Assembly: GCA_002492335.1 (NCBI GenBank)
Contig: DKYD01000026.1
Span: 1 to 40,305 of the forward strand
Direction: 5' to 3'
Source: Lachnospiraceae bacterium UBA7109
GTDB taxonomy: Bacteria; Bacillota; Clostridia; Lachnospirales; Lachnospiraceae
Length of the DNA: 40,305 nucleotides
Under the pieces are notes generated by a model that saw nothing but the letters and a program-made list of their open reading frames with translations, had not been told where the DNA came from and did not search any database. Positions 15,548 to 24,412 of this stretch are shown piece after piece. The position numbers and the translations under genes were made by a program. Positions within the stretch are counted from its first letter, which is position 1. The number at the start of each line of letters is the position of its first letter.

Positions 15548-16312
15548 TTATCCCCTTTTATTTATCATTTGCATAATCATAGCTGCAAAGTCCTCTGGCA
15601 CGAATTTAGCCGCAGCTCTGGCTGCCTTTATCGGTATTCCATATACAGAAACAGCCTTCCCTTTTCTGCTGTCGGCAAGAGCCTTTTCTGCTACGTCTTC
15701 AGGACGGACGCGTAATGCCTCCTTCGTACTTCCTGCCTCTCCCTCTGCCCGGTCGAAAAATGCAGTGTCTACCGGTCCCGGACAGACTGCCGTTACCAGA
15801 ATCCCTCTTTCACGAAGTTCCCATCCAAGCGCCAGGGAAAAGCTGTATACATAGGACTTGGTAGCCGCATATACCGCAAAGCCGGGCTGTGGTGCAAATG
15901 CTGCGGCAGATGCAATCTGTATGATTCTGCTTCCTTTAAACAGATATGGAAGACAAATTTTCGTAAGCTTCGTAAGCGCCCGGCAGTTCAGGTTTATCAT
16001 CCCCAGCTGCTCTTCTGTGTCAAGAGACTCAAAGGCGCCGATTTTCCCATATCCGGCGCAATTTACCAGCATACGGATATCAGCCTTCTGTCTTTCCAGC
16101 TCTTTTGTGATCCGTTCGTAAATATAATCTCTCTGCATATCTCCGTCAAAAATCCGGATCGGTATGGATACTTCTTTTTTTAATGCTTCCAGTTTCAAGG
16201 TATTTCTTGACACTGCCCAGAGCTCATCAAGCTGTTTATAAATCTTTGGAATTTGTTTTGCAAATTCTCTCCCGATACCAGAAGAAGCTCCGGTTACAAT
16301 TGCAATTCGCAT
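15548..16312 (-). CDS. SDR-family NAD(P)-dependent oxidoreductase
   Basis: Classical short-chain dehydrogenase of 254 residues. The cofactor loop TGASSGIG is at residues 7-14, NCAG at 84-87, and the catalytic Ser135, Tyr148 and Lys152 (YAATK) are all in register. The PGPVDTAFF segment follows at the usual place. The C-terminal 40 residues resemble the DltE/YqjQ-type cytosolic SDRs; the substrate is unknown. AAAGGAGGG precedes the start. It lies in the rsmF operon, 14 bases after ygiQ. Confidence 0.93.
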   Translation of the reverse strand: MRIAIVTGASSGIGREFAKQIPKIYKQLDELWAVSRNTLKLEALKKEVSIPIRIFDGDMQRDYIYERITKELERQKADIRMLVNCAGYGKIGAFESLDTEEQLGMINLNCRALTKLTKICLPYLFKGSRIIQIASAAAFAPQPGFAVYAATKSYVYSFSLALGWELRERGILVTAVCPGPVDTAFFDRAEGEAGSTKEALRVRPEDVAEKALADSRKGKAVSVYGIPIKAARAAAKFVPEDFAAMIMQMINKRG

Positions 16313-16326
16313 AAGACGCCCTCCTT

Positions 16327-18249
16327 TTATTTTTTCTTATGTATATTCCGTATGGTTTTCTTTTTTACACGTTTCACAGATGCCAGATTCCCCTGAGAAT
16401 TACGCTTTCCTGAATGCTCATCCACTCTTCCTTTGTCAGAAGGATATTTTCTCTTGCGCGGTCTTATCAGGCATTGCTTTCCATATCCCACAAGATCCAT
16501 ACGTCCGCATTTTTCAAGAGCCTCTAATACAAGATCATAGTTCTTCGGATCCCGGTATTGAATGAGCGCGCGCTGCATCGCCTTCTCATGGGGATTCTTT
16601 GGCACATAGACCGCAGACATATCACGTGGATCCACTCCTGTGTAATACATACAGGTGGAAATGGTGGATGGCGTCGGATAAAAATCCTGTACCTGTTCCG
16701 GCATATAGCCAAGCTCTCTTAAGTATTCCGCCAGTTCAACTGCTTCTTTCAAAGAGGAACCGGGATGTGAAGACATCAGATACGGCACCAGAAACTGATC
16801 CTTTTGAAGCTCCTTATTGATTTCCTTATATTTTTTTACAAACTGCTGATATACCTGGTGCGCCGGCTTCCCCATTTTCCGGAGGACTTTATCCGACACA
16901 TGCTCGGGCGCTACTTTTAACTGCCCGCTCACATGATATTCGCACAATTCTCTTAAAAAAGTATCCTTTTTATCTGCCAGTACATAATCAAAGCGGATTC
17001 CGGAACGGATAAATACTTTTTTTACTTTTGGAATACTTCTGAGTTTCCTTAACAGTTTTATATAATCCGTATGGTCTGCATTGAGGTTTTTACATACAGT
17101 CGGGAACAGACACTGTCTGTTTTTACATACGCCGGCATGCAGCTGTTTTTCGCATGACGGGTGCCGGAAATTAGCAGTCGGTCCTCCGACGTCATGGATA
17201 TATCCTTTAAAGGCTTTATCACTGGTAAACTTTTCTGCTTCTGCAAGAAGTGATTCGTGACTTCTTGTCTGCACAATTCTGCCCTGATGAAAGGTAAGTG
17301 CACAGAAACTGCATCCCCCAAAGCATCCGCGGTTGCTGATCAGGCTGAACTTCACTTCCTGAATAGCAGGAACTCCGCCATCCGCCTCATAAGACGGATG
17401 ATAGGTCCGCATATAAGGGTATTCATAGACGTCATCCATCTCAGACTGTGACAAAGGCCTCTGCGGCGGATTCTGTACCACATATAATTGCTGTCCATAA
17501 GGCTCTGCAAGACATTTCCCGGAATAAGGACCGGTATTACAATATTGTGTATAAAAGCTTTTCGCGTAATTTAATTTATCTTCTTTCAGCTTTTCATAAG
17601 AAGGAAGGACTACTACATCATATAAATCATCCAGATTTTTCGTCCGAAATACCGTTCCTGCAACAAAGGTAATGTCTTTGATATCAATTCCACTGTCAAG
17701 TGCATCTGCAATCTCAACAATAGAGCGCTCTCCCATGCCGTAGGATATCATATCAGCTCCGGAATCCAACAGTACGGAGCGCTTCAGCTTATCTGACCAG
17801 TAATCGTAATGAGCAAGCCGCCTGAGGCTTGCCTCGATACCGCCCAGAATAATCGGTGTTTTCTTATAGGTTCTCCGGATCAGATTCCCATATACAACAA
17901 CGGCATAATCCGGACGTTTTCCCATCACTCCTCCGGGAGTAAACGCATCCGTTTTCCGGTGCTTTTTGGATACGGAATAATGATTGACCATAGAGTCCAT
18001 ATTTCCTGCCGATACGAGGAAACCCAGACGGGGTTCGCCAAATTCGCAGATGCTTTTATCATCCTTCCAGTCCGGCTGGGCAATGATGCAGACTTTGTAC
18101 CCATGTGCCATAAGCGTCCTGCTGATAATGGCAGGTCCAAAGGACGGATGATCCACATAGGCATCCCCTGAGATATAGACAAAATCCGGCTGTTCCCAGC
18201 CAAGCTCTTCCATATCCTTTCTGCATATTGGTAAAAATCCTTCTGCCAT
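16327..18249 (-). CDS. YgiQ-family radical SAM protein
   Basis: A radical SAM protein of about 640 residues with an N-terminal B12-binding-like region and an UPF0313/YgiQ core. The iron-sulfur cysteines are C309, C313 and C316 (NRGCFGGCSFCALTFHQGR). The conserved GDAYVDHPSFGPA segment near the N-terminus and the Lys/Arg-rich C-terminal tail are typical. The reaction is unknown. I prefer ATG 18249, five bases after GAGGTG; the longer frame would start at a GTG inside that ribosome site. The start lies two bases after the HAD gene stop. Confidence 0.94.
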   Translation of the reverse strand: MAEGFLPICRKDMEELGWEQPDFVYISGDAYVDHPSFGPAIISRTLMAHGYKVCIIAQPDWKDDKSICEFGEPRLGFLVSAGNMDSMVNHYSVSKKHRKTDAFTPGGVMGKRPDYAVVVYGNLIRRTYKKTPIILGGIEASLRRLAHYDYWSDKLKRSVLLDSGADMISYGMGERSIVEIADALDSGIDIKDITFVAGTVFRTKNLDDLYDVVVLPSYEKLKEDKLNYAKSFYTQYCNTGPYSGKCLAEPYGQQLYVVQNPPQRPLSQSEMDDVYEYPYMRTYHPSYEADGGVPAIQEVKFSLISNRGCFGGCSFCALTFHQGRIVQTRSHESLLAEAEKFTSDKAFKGYIHDVGGPTANFRHPSCEKQLHAGVCKNRQCLFPTVCKNLNADHTDYIKLLRKLRSIPKVKKVFIRSGIRFDYVLADKKDTFLRELCEYHVSGQLKVAPEHVSDKVLRKMGKPAHQVYQQFVKKYKEINKELQKDQFLVPYLMSSHPGSSLKEAVELAEYLRELGYMPEQVQDFYPTPSTISTCMYYTGVDPRDMSAVYVPKNPHEKAMQRALIQYRDPKNYDLVLEALEKCGRMDLVGYGKQCLIRPRKRKYPSDKGRVDEHSGKRNSQGNLASVKRVKKKTIRNIHKKK

Positions 18250-18251
18250 TC

Positions 18252-18920
18252 TCACACCTCATTTATTTCTATTTCCGTATAATCCTTTATAAAATAATCC
18301 GCAAGCTCCCGTTTTTTGCCTTCCAGATTTTCTGAGTATTTATCCGCTACTGCACAAACGGTCATTCCCGCATTTTTACCAGACAATATTCCGGCCGGAA
18401 CATCTTCAAATACCAGACATCTTTCAGGCTTTACCTGAAGTTCTCTGCTGGCAGCCAGATATACGTCGGGCGCCGGTTTTCCAATTCCAACTTCACCGGA
18501 AGTTTTTATTACATCAAATAAATGGTCAGCCTTTAATGCCTTCAAAGTATCTTCTGCCAGTTTTCTGGAGTTGCTTGTCGCAATCCCAATTTTCTTTCCC
18601 CGCGCACGCATCTGTTCAATAAAGGCTCTTGCACCTTTTTTCATAGGAACCTCGTGCATATATTTATCATACGCCATATTGTGCCATTCATCCATGATTT
18701 CATCTATCGTCTTATTCAATGTCGGAAAAGCTTTCAGGTAATACTCAGCAACTTCTGCAAAGCTCTTTCCTTCCATTTGGTCATGAAAATTTTCTGGTTC
18801 TGTAAGATGATATTTCGCCAGATAATCTTCATCCACAGAAACCCATATCCACATAGAATCAATCAGCGTACCATCCATATCAAATATAATCGCGTCAATA
18901 TCTTTCAATATCTGCTTCAT
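18252..18920 (-). CDS. HAD superfamily (subfamily IA) phosphatase/phosphoglucomutase-like hydrolase
   Basis: A 222-residue phosphohydrolase. Motif I FDMDGTLID supplies Asp14 and Asp16; motif II is in GIATSNS, motif III is the Lys of GIGKPAPDVY, and motif IV is VFEDVPAG. The helical cap between motifs I and II places it in subfamily IA with beta-phosphoglucomutase and PgmB-like phosphatases. Its substrate is unknown. It overlaps the pseudouridine synthase gene by ATGA. Phosphatases of this type often remove pseudouridine monophosphate or sugar phosphates, but nothing here proves that. Confidence 0.92.
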   Translation of the reverse strand: MKQILKDIDAIIFDMDGTLIDSMWIWVSVDEDYLAKYHLTEPENFHDQMEGKSFAEVAEYYLKAFPTLNKTIDEIMDEWHNMAYDKYMHEVPMKKGARAFIEQMRARGKKIGIATSNSRKLAEDTLKALKADHLFDVIKTSGEVGIGKPAPDVYLAASRELQVKPERCLVFEDVPAGILSGKNAGMTVCAVADKYSENLEGKKRELADYFIKDYTEIEINEV

Positions 18921-19642
18921 AATCTTTTTAACTCCTCTTCTGTAAGTGTACGGTACTCTCCTGTTTTTAAATGCCTGTCAAGTTTGAGCGTGCCCATGCT
19001 TTCTCTTTTTAAATACAGAACTTCTTTTCCAACTGCCTGAAACATCCGCTTTACCTGGTGATATTTTCCTTCCTGAATGGTCAGACGGATTTCCGATATC
19101 GTTTCCGGCCCTTCTTTTTCCTGTGTCAATATTTGAAGCACTGCAGGGCTTGTCCATTCCTCACTGTCTTCTGTTCCAATGTTAACTCCTTTTGCAAAAA
19201 TATCGATATCCTTCTGCGTAACGTTTCCGTTTACTTTGGCATAGTAACATTTATCTACATGTTTTTTCGGCGACAGCAGCCTGTGGGCAAGTGCGCCGTC
19301 ATTTGTTATAAGAAGCAGTCCTTCTGTATCTTTGTCAAGCCTTCCGACCGGAAAAAGATCTTTTCTTTTTTTGCTTTCAATTAACTCTATCACTGTAAGA
19401 TCTCTGGAATCTACTGTGGCAGATACTACCCCGGCCGGTTTATTCAGCATATAATATTCATATTTTGTATATCCGATTTCAATTCCATCAAAAGAAATCG
19501 TCTGCAGATTTTCGTCGATTTTTGTATCCGGGCTTTTCTCCGTACGCCCATCTATCATAACCTTTCCCTGGCGGATATATTTCTTTACCTCCTGTCTGGT
19601 TCCGATATTCATATCTGCAAGGTACTTATCAAGTCTTATCAT
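18917..19642 (-). CDS. RsuA-type pseudouridine synthase
   Basis: A 241-residue rRNA pseudouridine synthase of the RsuA/RluB/RluE/RluF group. The N-terminal S4 domain (about residues 1-60) carries RLDKYLADMNIGTRQEVKKYI; the catalytic domain has the segment GRLDKDTEGLLLITNDG with the nucleophilic Asp, and MLNKPAGVVSA before it. Both its start and its stop overlap neighbours by ATGA, the signature of a tightly coupled operon. Target position in 16S or 23S rRNA is not determined. Confidence 0.94.
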   Translation of the reverse strand: MIRLDKYLADMNIGTRQEVKKYIRQGKVMIDGRTEKSPDTKIDENLQTISFDGIEIGYTKYEYYMLNKPAGVVSATVDSRDLTVIELIESKKRKDLFPVGRLDKDTEGLLLITNDGALAHRLLSPKKHVDKCYYAKVNGNVTQKDIDIFAKGVNIGTEDSEEWTSPAVLQILTQEKEGPETISEIRLTIQEGKYHQVKRMFQAVGKEVLYLKRESMGTLKLDRHLKTGEYRTLTEEELKRL

Positions 19643-21021
19643 GAATTCAGCCTCCAGCCCGGAAGATATTTATTTTTTAAGATTCCGTTCGAGAGCTTTC
19701 CCCAACCAAGCGGAAAGGTATCCACACAGACAAGATACCATCCCTTGTCCTTTGATACAGTAAGGTCTTCAACATCCAGTGTTTCTCCTTTGAGATAGCG
19801 GACTACCCGCCCATCCGAAGAAGACAGGTCAATGACTTTTTTATAATCTTCCTTCTTCAGTGACATGGCAAATGCCTGGCTTGGCTCAAAACGGTTCTTT
19901 TTCAGTTCACCCAGAAGAAGCCCTGTGCGAAGGAAACGGATTCCTCTCATATCCGGCAGACCTTCCGGCATATAATAAACCCGTTCCCCGTGAATATCCA
20001 GCCTTGCAGGATCTACTTCTTTCCGGACATCCTTCAGGAATTTTTCCAGCTCTTCCGGCATTTTTTTGCATCTCTTAAGTACTGGTTTCGAAAGTACCTC
20101 CGGTACTTCCTCTCCTTTTTGAAGCAAGGCAAGGAAATGTCCCTCCCCTTTCATCTTATGGGGAAAAATGCGGACTGTCTTTTTCAGTTCCGGGTTTTTA
20201 CTTGATGACAGCTCCAAAATACCGGGACAGAATCCTTCATATCCGTGGATTTTTTCAATGTGAAATTCCGGGCGTGCAGCAAGAAGATATTCAATCATCT
20301 GCTCATTTTCCCTCTCATCAAAGGTGCAGGTGGAATACAACATCATTCCGCCCGGCTTTAACATATCAGCCGCCTGTATAATAATACTCCTTTGGAGATT
20401 ACTGAAAAATTCCGGTCCATGTTCTTCCCATGCCTTCACCATTTTCTTGTCCTTACGGAACATTCCTTCGCCGGAACATGGTGCATCAATCAAAATTTTA
20501 TCAAAATATTCCGGAAAATATCCGGTCAGCTTTCCGGGCTCTTCGCTCAACACGAGCATATTGTCGATTCCGAATACTTCCATATTTTTCAAAAGTCCTT
20601 TTGCCCTGGAATTACTGATGTCATTTGCAGCCAGAAATCCTTCGCCCTTTAACCTTGCACCAAGTTCAGTGGCCTTTCCGCCCGGCGCCGCACAGACGTC
20701 CAGAACCTTATCTCCTGGTTTCACCGGAAGCCTGCTTGCCGGAGTCATGGCGCTCGGCTCCTGAAGATAATATAAACCGGCAAAATAATACGGATGTCTG
20801 GATGGAACGATCGTTTCCCCATCATAATAAAATCCATTGTCTATCCATGGTACCGGTGTGATTTCAAAAGGACAGATTTTCTGGAACTCTTCTACGCTTA
20901 TTTTCCCGGTATTTACACGAAGTCCATAATATCTTGGCTCTTCGTAACAAGCAATATAGTCCTCATATTCATCCTGCAGAATTCTTTGCATTTTCTCGGT
21001 AAATTTCTCCGGTAATCTCAT
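19639..21021 (-). CDS. rsmF: RsmF/YebU-type rRNA (cytosine-C5)-methyltransferase
   Basis: NOL1/NOP2/Sun-family enzyme of 460 residues that methylates C5 of cytosine in rRNA using S-adenosylmethionine. The AdoMet-binding motif DVCAAPGGKATE is at residues 108-119; the two conserved cysteines lie in DAPCSGEGMF (Cys182) and STCTF (Cys232). The C-terminal part carries the RsmF-specific RNA-binding region and PUA-like end. GAGGAGGAAAGG precedes the ATG. It is the first gene of the long operon that runs to recU. Confidence 0.93.
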   Translation of the reverse strand: MRLPEKFTEKMQRILQDEYEDYIACYEEPRYYGLRVNTGKISVEEFQKICPFEITPVPWIDNGFYYDGETIVPSRHPYYFAGLYYLQEPSAMTPASRLPVKPGDKVLDVCAAPGGKATELGARLKGEGFLAANDISNSRAKGLLKNMEVFGIDNMLVLSEEPGKLTGYFPEYFDKILIDAPCSGEGMFRKDKKMVKAWEEHGPEFFSNLQRSIIIQAADMLKPGGMMLYSTCTFDERENEQMIEYLLAARPEFHIEKIHGYEGFCPGILELSSSKNPELKKTVRIFPHKMKGEGHFLALLQKGEEVPEVLSKPVLKRCKKMPEELEKFLKDVRKEVDPARLDIHGERVYYMPEGLPDMRGIRFLRTGLLLGELKKNRFEPSQAFAMSLKKEDYKKVIDLSSSDGRVVRYLKGETLDVEDLTVSKDKGWYLVCVDTFPLGWGKLSNGILKNKYLPGWRLNS

Positions 21022-21055
21022 ACCTTTCCTCCTCAGTCAGTATGCATTAACAATA

Positions 21056-21064
21056 AGTATATCA
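21056..21064 (-). promoter_or_regulatory. Candidate extended -10 promoter for the rsmF operon
   Basis: On the minus strand TG-A-TATACT (21064-21056) lies about 35 bases before the rsmF start codon. The -35 region 17 bases upstream (TAGAGT) is weak, so the extended -10 would carry most of the activity. It follows directly on the M23 peptidase stop, where I see no terminator. Confidence 0.45.
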
Positions 21065-21081
21065 TATTTAGGCCTGGAACT

Positions 21082-21795
21082 CTAGGAATATGCATATTTT
21101 AATTTTTTATTTTTCAGATGCAGAAGAACAAAATAGGGATTTACACTTATTTCTTCTCCACCGCGGTATACATAAATACCAAGGTGCAGATGTACGGCAA
21201 ATTTTCCTACCGTTCCCTCCGGTCCATATCCGGAGTCTCCCATATATCCCAGGAACTCCCCGGCCTTTACAATATCTCCTTTTTTCTGTCCTGCATAAGA
21301 TTCCAGATGCGCATAGTAATAATAAATACCGCTCTCAGAAGTGATGCCGATCCGGTATCCGCCTTTTTCAAGCCAACCGATATTTGTTACCGTTCCATCT
21401 GTCATACTTACGATCGGATAGAGTCCTCTGAGATTTTCAGACGCCATCAGATCGGTTCCTTCGTGACCCCGTTTTCCCTGATAATTGCGCTCTGCCTGCC
21501 AGGTATCCACAAAGGATACGTCAAGTGTATCATCCTCTTCCGATTCTGGCACAGGAAAATATTTTACTTCTTTTAATACATTCTGCAATAAATGCTTACA
21601 TTCCGGCGACAGATGATCTTTTACTTTCAACATTTCCTTTGAAGAAAATTTCCCGCGGAACCAGGAATCCACAAGCTTCATTTTGTTATATTTTTGAAGA
21701 TGGACAGTCTGCGTAATGTTTCCATTCAGTATTACGGTAAGAAAAACAAGAAAAAATAAAAGCAAAGACATTTTTATTATTTTTTTAATTCGCAT
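21082..21795 (-). CDS. Membrane-anchored M23 (LytM-type) peptidase
   Basis: A 237-residue protein with a basic N-terminus, one transmembrane or uncleaved signal helix (residues 8-24, MSLLLFFLVFLTVIL) and an extracytoplasmic M23 zinc-peptidase domain. The zinc and catalytic residues are complete: His111 and Asp115 in GHEGTD, His162, and His202-x-His204 in HLHLG. Complete ligands argue for an active peptidoglycan endopeptidase rather than a SpoIIQ-like inactive scaffold. AAAGG eight bases before ATG supports the start. It lies between pepD, which ends in its own terminator, and rsmF. A spore-wall role is possible but unproven. Confidence 0.9.
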   Translation of the reverse strand: MRIKKIIKMSLLLFFLVFLTVILNGNITQTVHLQKYNKMKLVDSWFRGKFSSKEMLKVKDHLSPECKHLLQNVLKEVKYFPVPESEEDDTLDVSFVDTWQAERNYQGKRGHEGTDLMASENLRGLYPIVSMTDGTVTNIGWLEKGGYRIGITSESGIYYYYAHLESYAGQKKGDIVKAGEFLGYMGDSGYGPEGTVGKFAVHLHLGIYVYRGGEEISVNPYFVLLHLKNKKLKYAYS

Positions 21796-21845
21796 AAACA
21801 GACCTTTGTATCAAACAGAAAATTCTTTACTCTACTATATGCAAA

Positions 21846-21875
21846 AAAACCATATCGATATAACGACATGGTTTT
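21846..21875 (-). terminator. Rho-independent terminator after pepD
   Basis: The minus strand reads AAAACCATGTCG, a short TTATAT loop, CGATATGGTTTT and then a run of T. The stem of 8 to 12 pairs has one mismatch. It ends the pepD transcript about 20 bases after its stop codon and precedes the M23 peptidase gene. Confidence 0.75.
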
Positions 21876-21895
21876 CTAATTTTACCGCACGGTTA

Positions 21896-23344
21896 TTATT
21901 TCAGTTTTGCCAGTACCTCTTTGAGATAATCAAAGCTTCGCTCTACGGATTTTATTTCCAGTCTTTCGTTAAAGGAATGAACATCCAGAATATTCGGTCC
22001 AAAGGAGACGCAGTCTAACTCCGGACGTTTTCCGAGGAACAGACCACATTCGAGTCCTGCATGGATGGCACAGACAATAGGTTTCTCACCATACATTTCC
22101 GCATAGGTCTCTTCCATGATCTTCCGGAGTCTGGAATCCGGATTGTACTGCCATGCCGGATATTCACTGTTGATCTGAATCGTTCCCTGCACAAGCTCTG
22201 CACATATGGCAAGCTGTTCCTTTAATTGTTGTTTTTTGCTTTCAACGGAGCTTCTTACAAGCGAGGAAAATTTCACAGCATCTTCTTCTGTTTTTACGAC
22301 GCCTATATTCAGGGAAGTCTCCACCAGATTGTCCAGTTTACGGACAAATCCCTGTACACCGTTCGGACAGATCATCAGGAAAGAAATAATTCTCTTTGTG
22401 CTTTCCTCATTCATAACCATTGCACATTCTGTCTTTTCTGTATTTATATCAATGGTCAGACCGGGCTCTTCCCCAAGGAATTCATTTTCCCAGATAGTTT
22501 TCATCTCTGAAGTCTTCCGGGCAACTGCTTCCACGTCACTGTCTTGTACAAGAATTTTTGCTGTTGATTCCATAGCAATTACATTATCCTTTGCGCCTCC
22601 GCATATAGAAACAAGAAAGAATGGAATTTCTTTTATCATGCTGTTCAACAGCCTTCCCATCTCTTTGTGGGCGTTTCCGCGCTGCTTATCTATCTCAACT
22701 CCGGAGTGTCCGCCTAAAAGGCCATGAAGCTTAAGCTCCATGATGGTTCCTTTATGCTCTTCTTTTATAAATGGGATCTTGACTGCACAGGTAAATCCTC
22801 CGGCACATCCTGTTGTGAGAATTCCCTCTTCTTCCGAATCAATATTGATAAGGGTGTTGCCTTTTAACACAGACATATCAAGGCCTTGCGCGCCATCCAT
22901 TCCGGTCTCCTCATCTACCGTAAAAACTGCTTCTATCGGTGGATGAGGGATATCTGTACTGTCAAGAATCGCAAGCGCCATGGCTATGGCGATTCCATCA
23001 TCTCCGCCAAGCGTTGTATCCTTTGCTTTTACATACCCCTCTTCGATAAAAAGGTCTAATCCGTCTGTCTTGAAATCGTGTGCAGATCCCGGACGTTTCT
23101 CGCATACCATATCAAGATGCCCCTGCAAGATAACCGGTGCACTGTTTTCGTAGCCTTTTGTTCCCGGTTTTTTAATAATAATGTTGTTAAGATGATCCTG
23201 CAGATATTCTAAATTTCTTTTTTGTGCAAATGCAGCGCAATAATCACTGATTTCTTTTGTATTATAGGTTCCATGTGGAATTTGACATAACTCTTCAAAG
23301 AATCGGAATACATCTGCAGGCTGAATTTGTTCTAATACCGCCAT
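21896..23344 (-). CDS. pepD: Aminoacyl-histidine dipeptidase (M20C, PepD)
   Basis: Cytosolic dinuclear metal dipeptidase of 482 residues that cleaves Xaa-His dipeptides such as carnosine and other dipeptides. M20 metal ligands are visible: GHLDMV (His76, Asp78), LGGDDG (Asp115), and DEETG (Glu145/Glu146). The lid domain begins near residue 195, and a C-terminal CAIHAGLECGLF supplies the final His. A sigma-A-type promoter precedes it and a terminator follows it, so it is a single-gene transcript. Confidence 0.95.
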   Translation of the reverse strand: MAVLEQIQPADVFRFFEELCQIPHGTYNTKEISDYCAAFAQKRNLEYLQDHLNNIIIKKPGTKGYENSAPVILQGHLDMVCEKRPGSAHDFKTDGLDLFIEEGYVKAKDTTLGGDDGIAIAMALAILDSTDIPHPPIEAVFTVDEETGMDGAQGLDMSVLKGNTLINIDSEEEGILTTGCAGGFTCAVKIPFIKEEHKGTIMELKLHGLLGGHSGVEIDKQRGNAHKEMGRLLNSMIKEIPFFLVSICGGAKDNVIAMESTAKILVQDSDVEAVARKTSEMKTIWENEFLGEEPGLTIDINTEKTECAMVMNEESTKRIISFLMICPNGVQGFVRKLDNLVETSLNIGVVKTEEDAVKFSSLVRSSVESKKQQLKEQLAICAELVQGTIQINSEYPAWQYNPDSRLRKIMEETYAEMYGEKPIVCAIHAGLECGLFLGKRPELDCVSFGPNILDVHSFNERLEIKSVERSFDYLKEVLAKLK

Positions 23345-23378
23345 TTTATTGCTCCTTTTTCATATTTTCTTTCTAATT

Positions 23379-23407
23379 ATTATCTGCTATTTATCATAAA
23401 AAATCAA
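23379..23407 (-). promoter_or_regulatory. Sigma-A promoter of pepD
   Basis: On the minus strand TTGATT (23407-23402) and GATAAT (23384-23379) are separated by exactly 17 bases, with four and five of six consensus matches. It lies in the divergent gap between pepD and the ylbJ-like gene. Confidence 0.65.
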
Positions 23408-23444
23408 CAATTTCTATATAATTACTCAAAGAGATTCTGGTGTT

Positions 23445-24389
23445 ATGCTTATGAAACTACGTCTTGTGAAAGCATCTGTCATCGTATTGTTTACACTTAT
23501 GCTCTTATTTCCCGCCAAAGTATTTGAAGGCGCCTGCAATGGCCTGATGCTTTGGTTTCACAGTGTGCTTCCGACGCTTCTTCCATTTATGATTCTTTCG
23601 GGCATCCTGATTAAAACCCGGGCAATCCATTGGATCGTACGTATAAGCGGACCGCTTCTTGGGCGTATTTTTCATGTTTCCGATTATGCCACTTTTGCTG
23701 TCATCACCGGATTTTTATGCGGTTATCCCATGGGAAGCCGTATTACATCTGATCTTCTCAGGGAAGGACATATTTCTCTTGATGAAGCAGGGTATCTTCT
23801 TTCTTTTTGCAATAATGCAAGTCCCATATTTATTATCAGCTATATCGTGCAGCAAAATCTGAGACAGGATAAGTTTCTCTTCCCGTCTCTTATAATTCTG
23901 ACCCTTTCTCCGGTGATTGCATCCTTTTTCTTCCGGCATCTGCGGCTGTATACATATTTTGGCTCCAAAAATCAGACTGTCAAAAACGTTTTTTTACCAG
24001 AAGCTTCCGAAAAAAATGAAAACATTTTAGATTCCTGTATTATGAGTGGATTTGAATCAATCACCAAGGTGGGAGGATATATCATTCTCTTTTCTATCAT
24101 GCTCTCCCTGGCGGAAATACCAGAGCTTCCATATGCAGGATTTCAATATTTCTTTCTTCCTTCATTGGAAATTACAAACGGCATTTCCCTTATCTGCCAG
24201 AATCTGACTGGGAATTTTGCTTTTTTTCTATGTATGGTTATGACTTCCTTCGGAGGATTCTGCGCGATCGCACAGACAAAATGCATGATAAACGGAACAG
24301 GACTTTCTATCTTCCCATATATGATAGAAAAGCTGATTACCGCATTGGTAACCAGCCTCTTATGTTTGTTTTACCTGATATGTGTATAA
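23445..24389 (+). CDS. ylbJ: YlbJ-like sporulation integral membrane protein
   Basis: The only plus-strand gene. The 314-residue polytopic protein contains about seven hydrophobic segments and the nucleoside-recognition/Gate-type motif GFLCGYPMGSRI with LLSFCNNASPIF, both diagnostic of the YlbJ sporulation family. In B. subtilis ylbJ is sigma-E-dependent, is needed for spore formation, and lies beside ylbH (rsmD) and ylbI (coaD). Here rsmD and coaD are the nearest genes on the right, but ylbJ has been turned round to face them. ATG 23445 and ATG 23451 are both possible starts. An AT-rich CTATATAAT near 23414-23422 is only a weak sigma-E or sigma-A candidate. Confidence 0.9.
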   Translation: MLMKLRLVKASVIVLFTLMLLFPAKVFEGACNGLMLWFHSVLPTLLPFMILSGILIKTRAIHWIVRISGPLLGRIFHVSDYATFAVITGFLCGYPMGSRITSDLLREGHISLDEAGYLLSFCNNASPIFIISYIVQQNLRQDKFLFPSLIILTLSPVIASFFFRHLRLYTYFGSKNQTVKNVFLPEASEKNENILDSCIMSGFESITKVGGYIILFSIMLSLAEIPELPYAGFQYFFLPSLEITNGISLICQNLTGNFAFFLCMVMTSFGGFCAIAQTKCMINGTGLSIFPYMIEKLITALVTSLLCLFYLICV

Positions 24390-24412
24390 AAAATAACTTG
24401 CGCTGCAGTTTC

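Noticed and set aside
23394..23422. Sigma-E promoter for the ylbJ-like gene
   Set aside because: ATA and CTATATAAT with about 15 bases between them resemble sigma-E elements only loosely in an AT-rich region. The regulation is known from Bacillus but is not shown here.
24390..24412. Bidirectional terminator between the ylbJ-like and coiled-coil genes
   Set aside because: Only a four-pair stem (AACT with AGTT) can be drawn beside a T tract; I do not consider this adequate.
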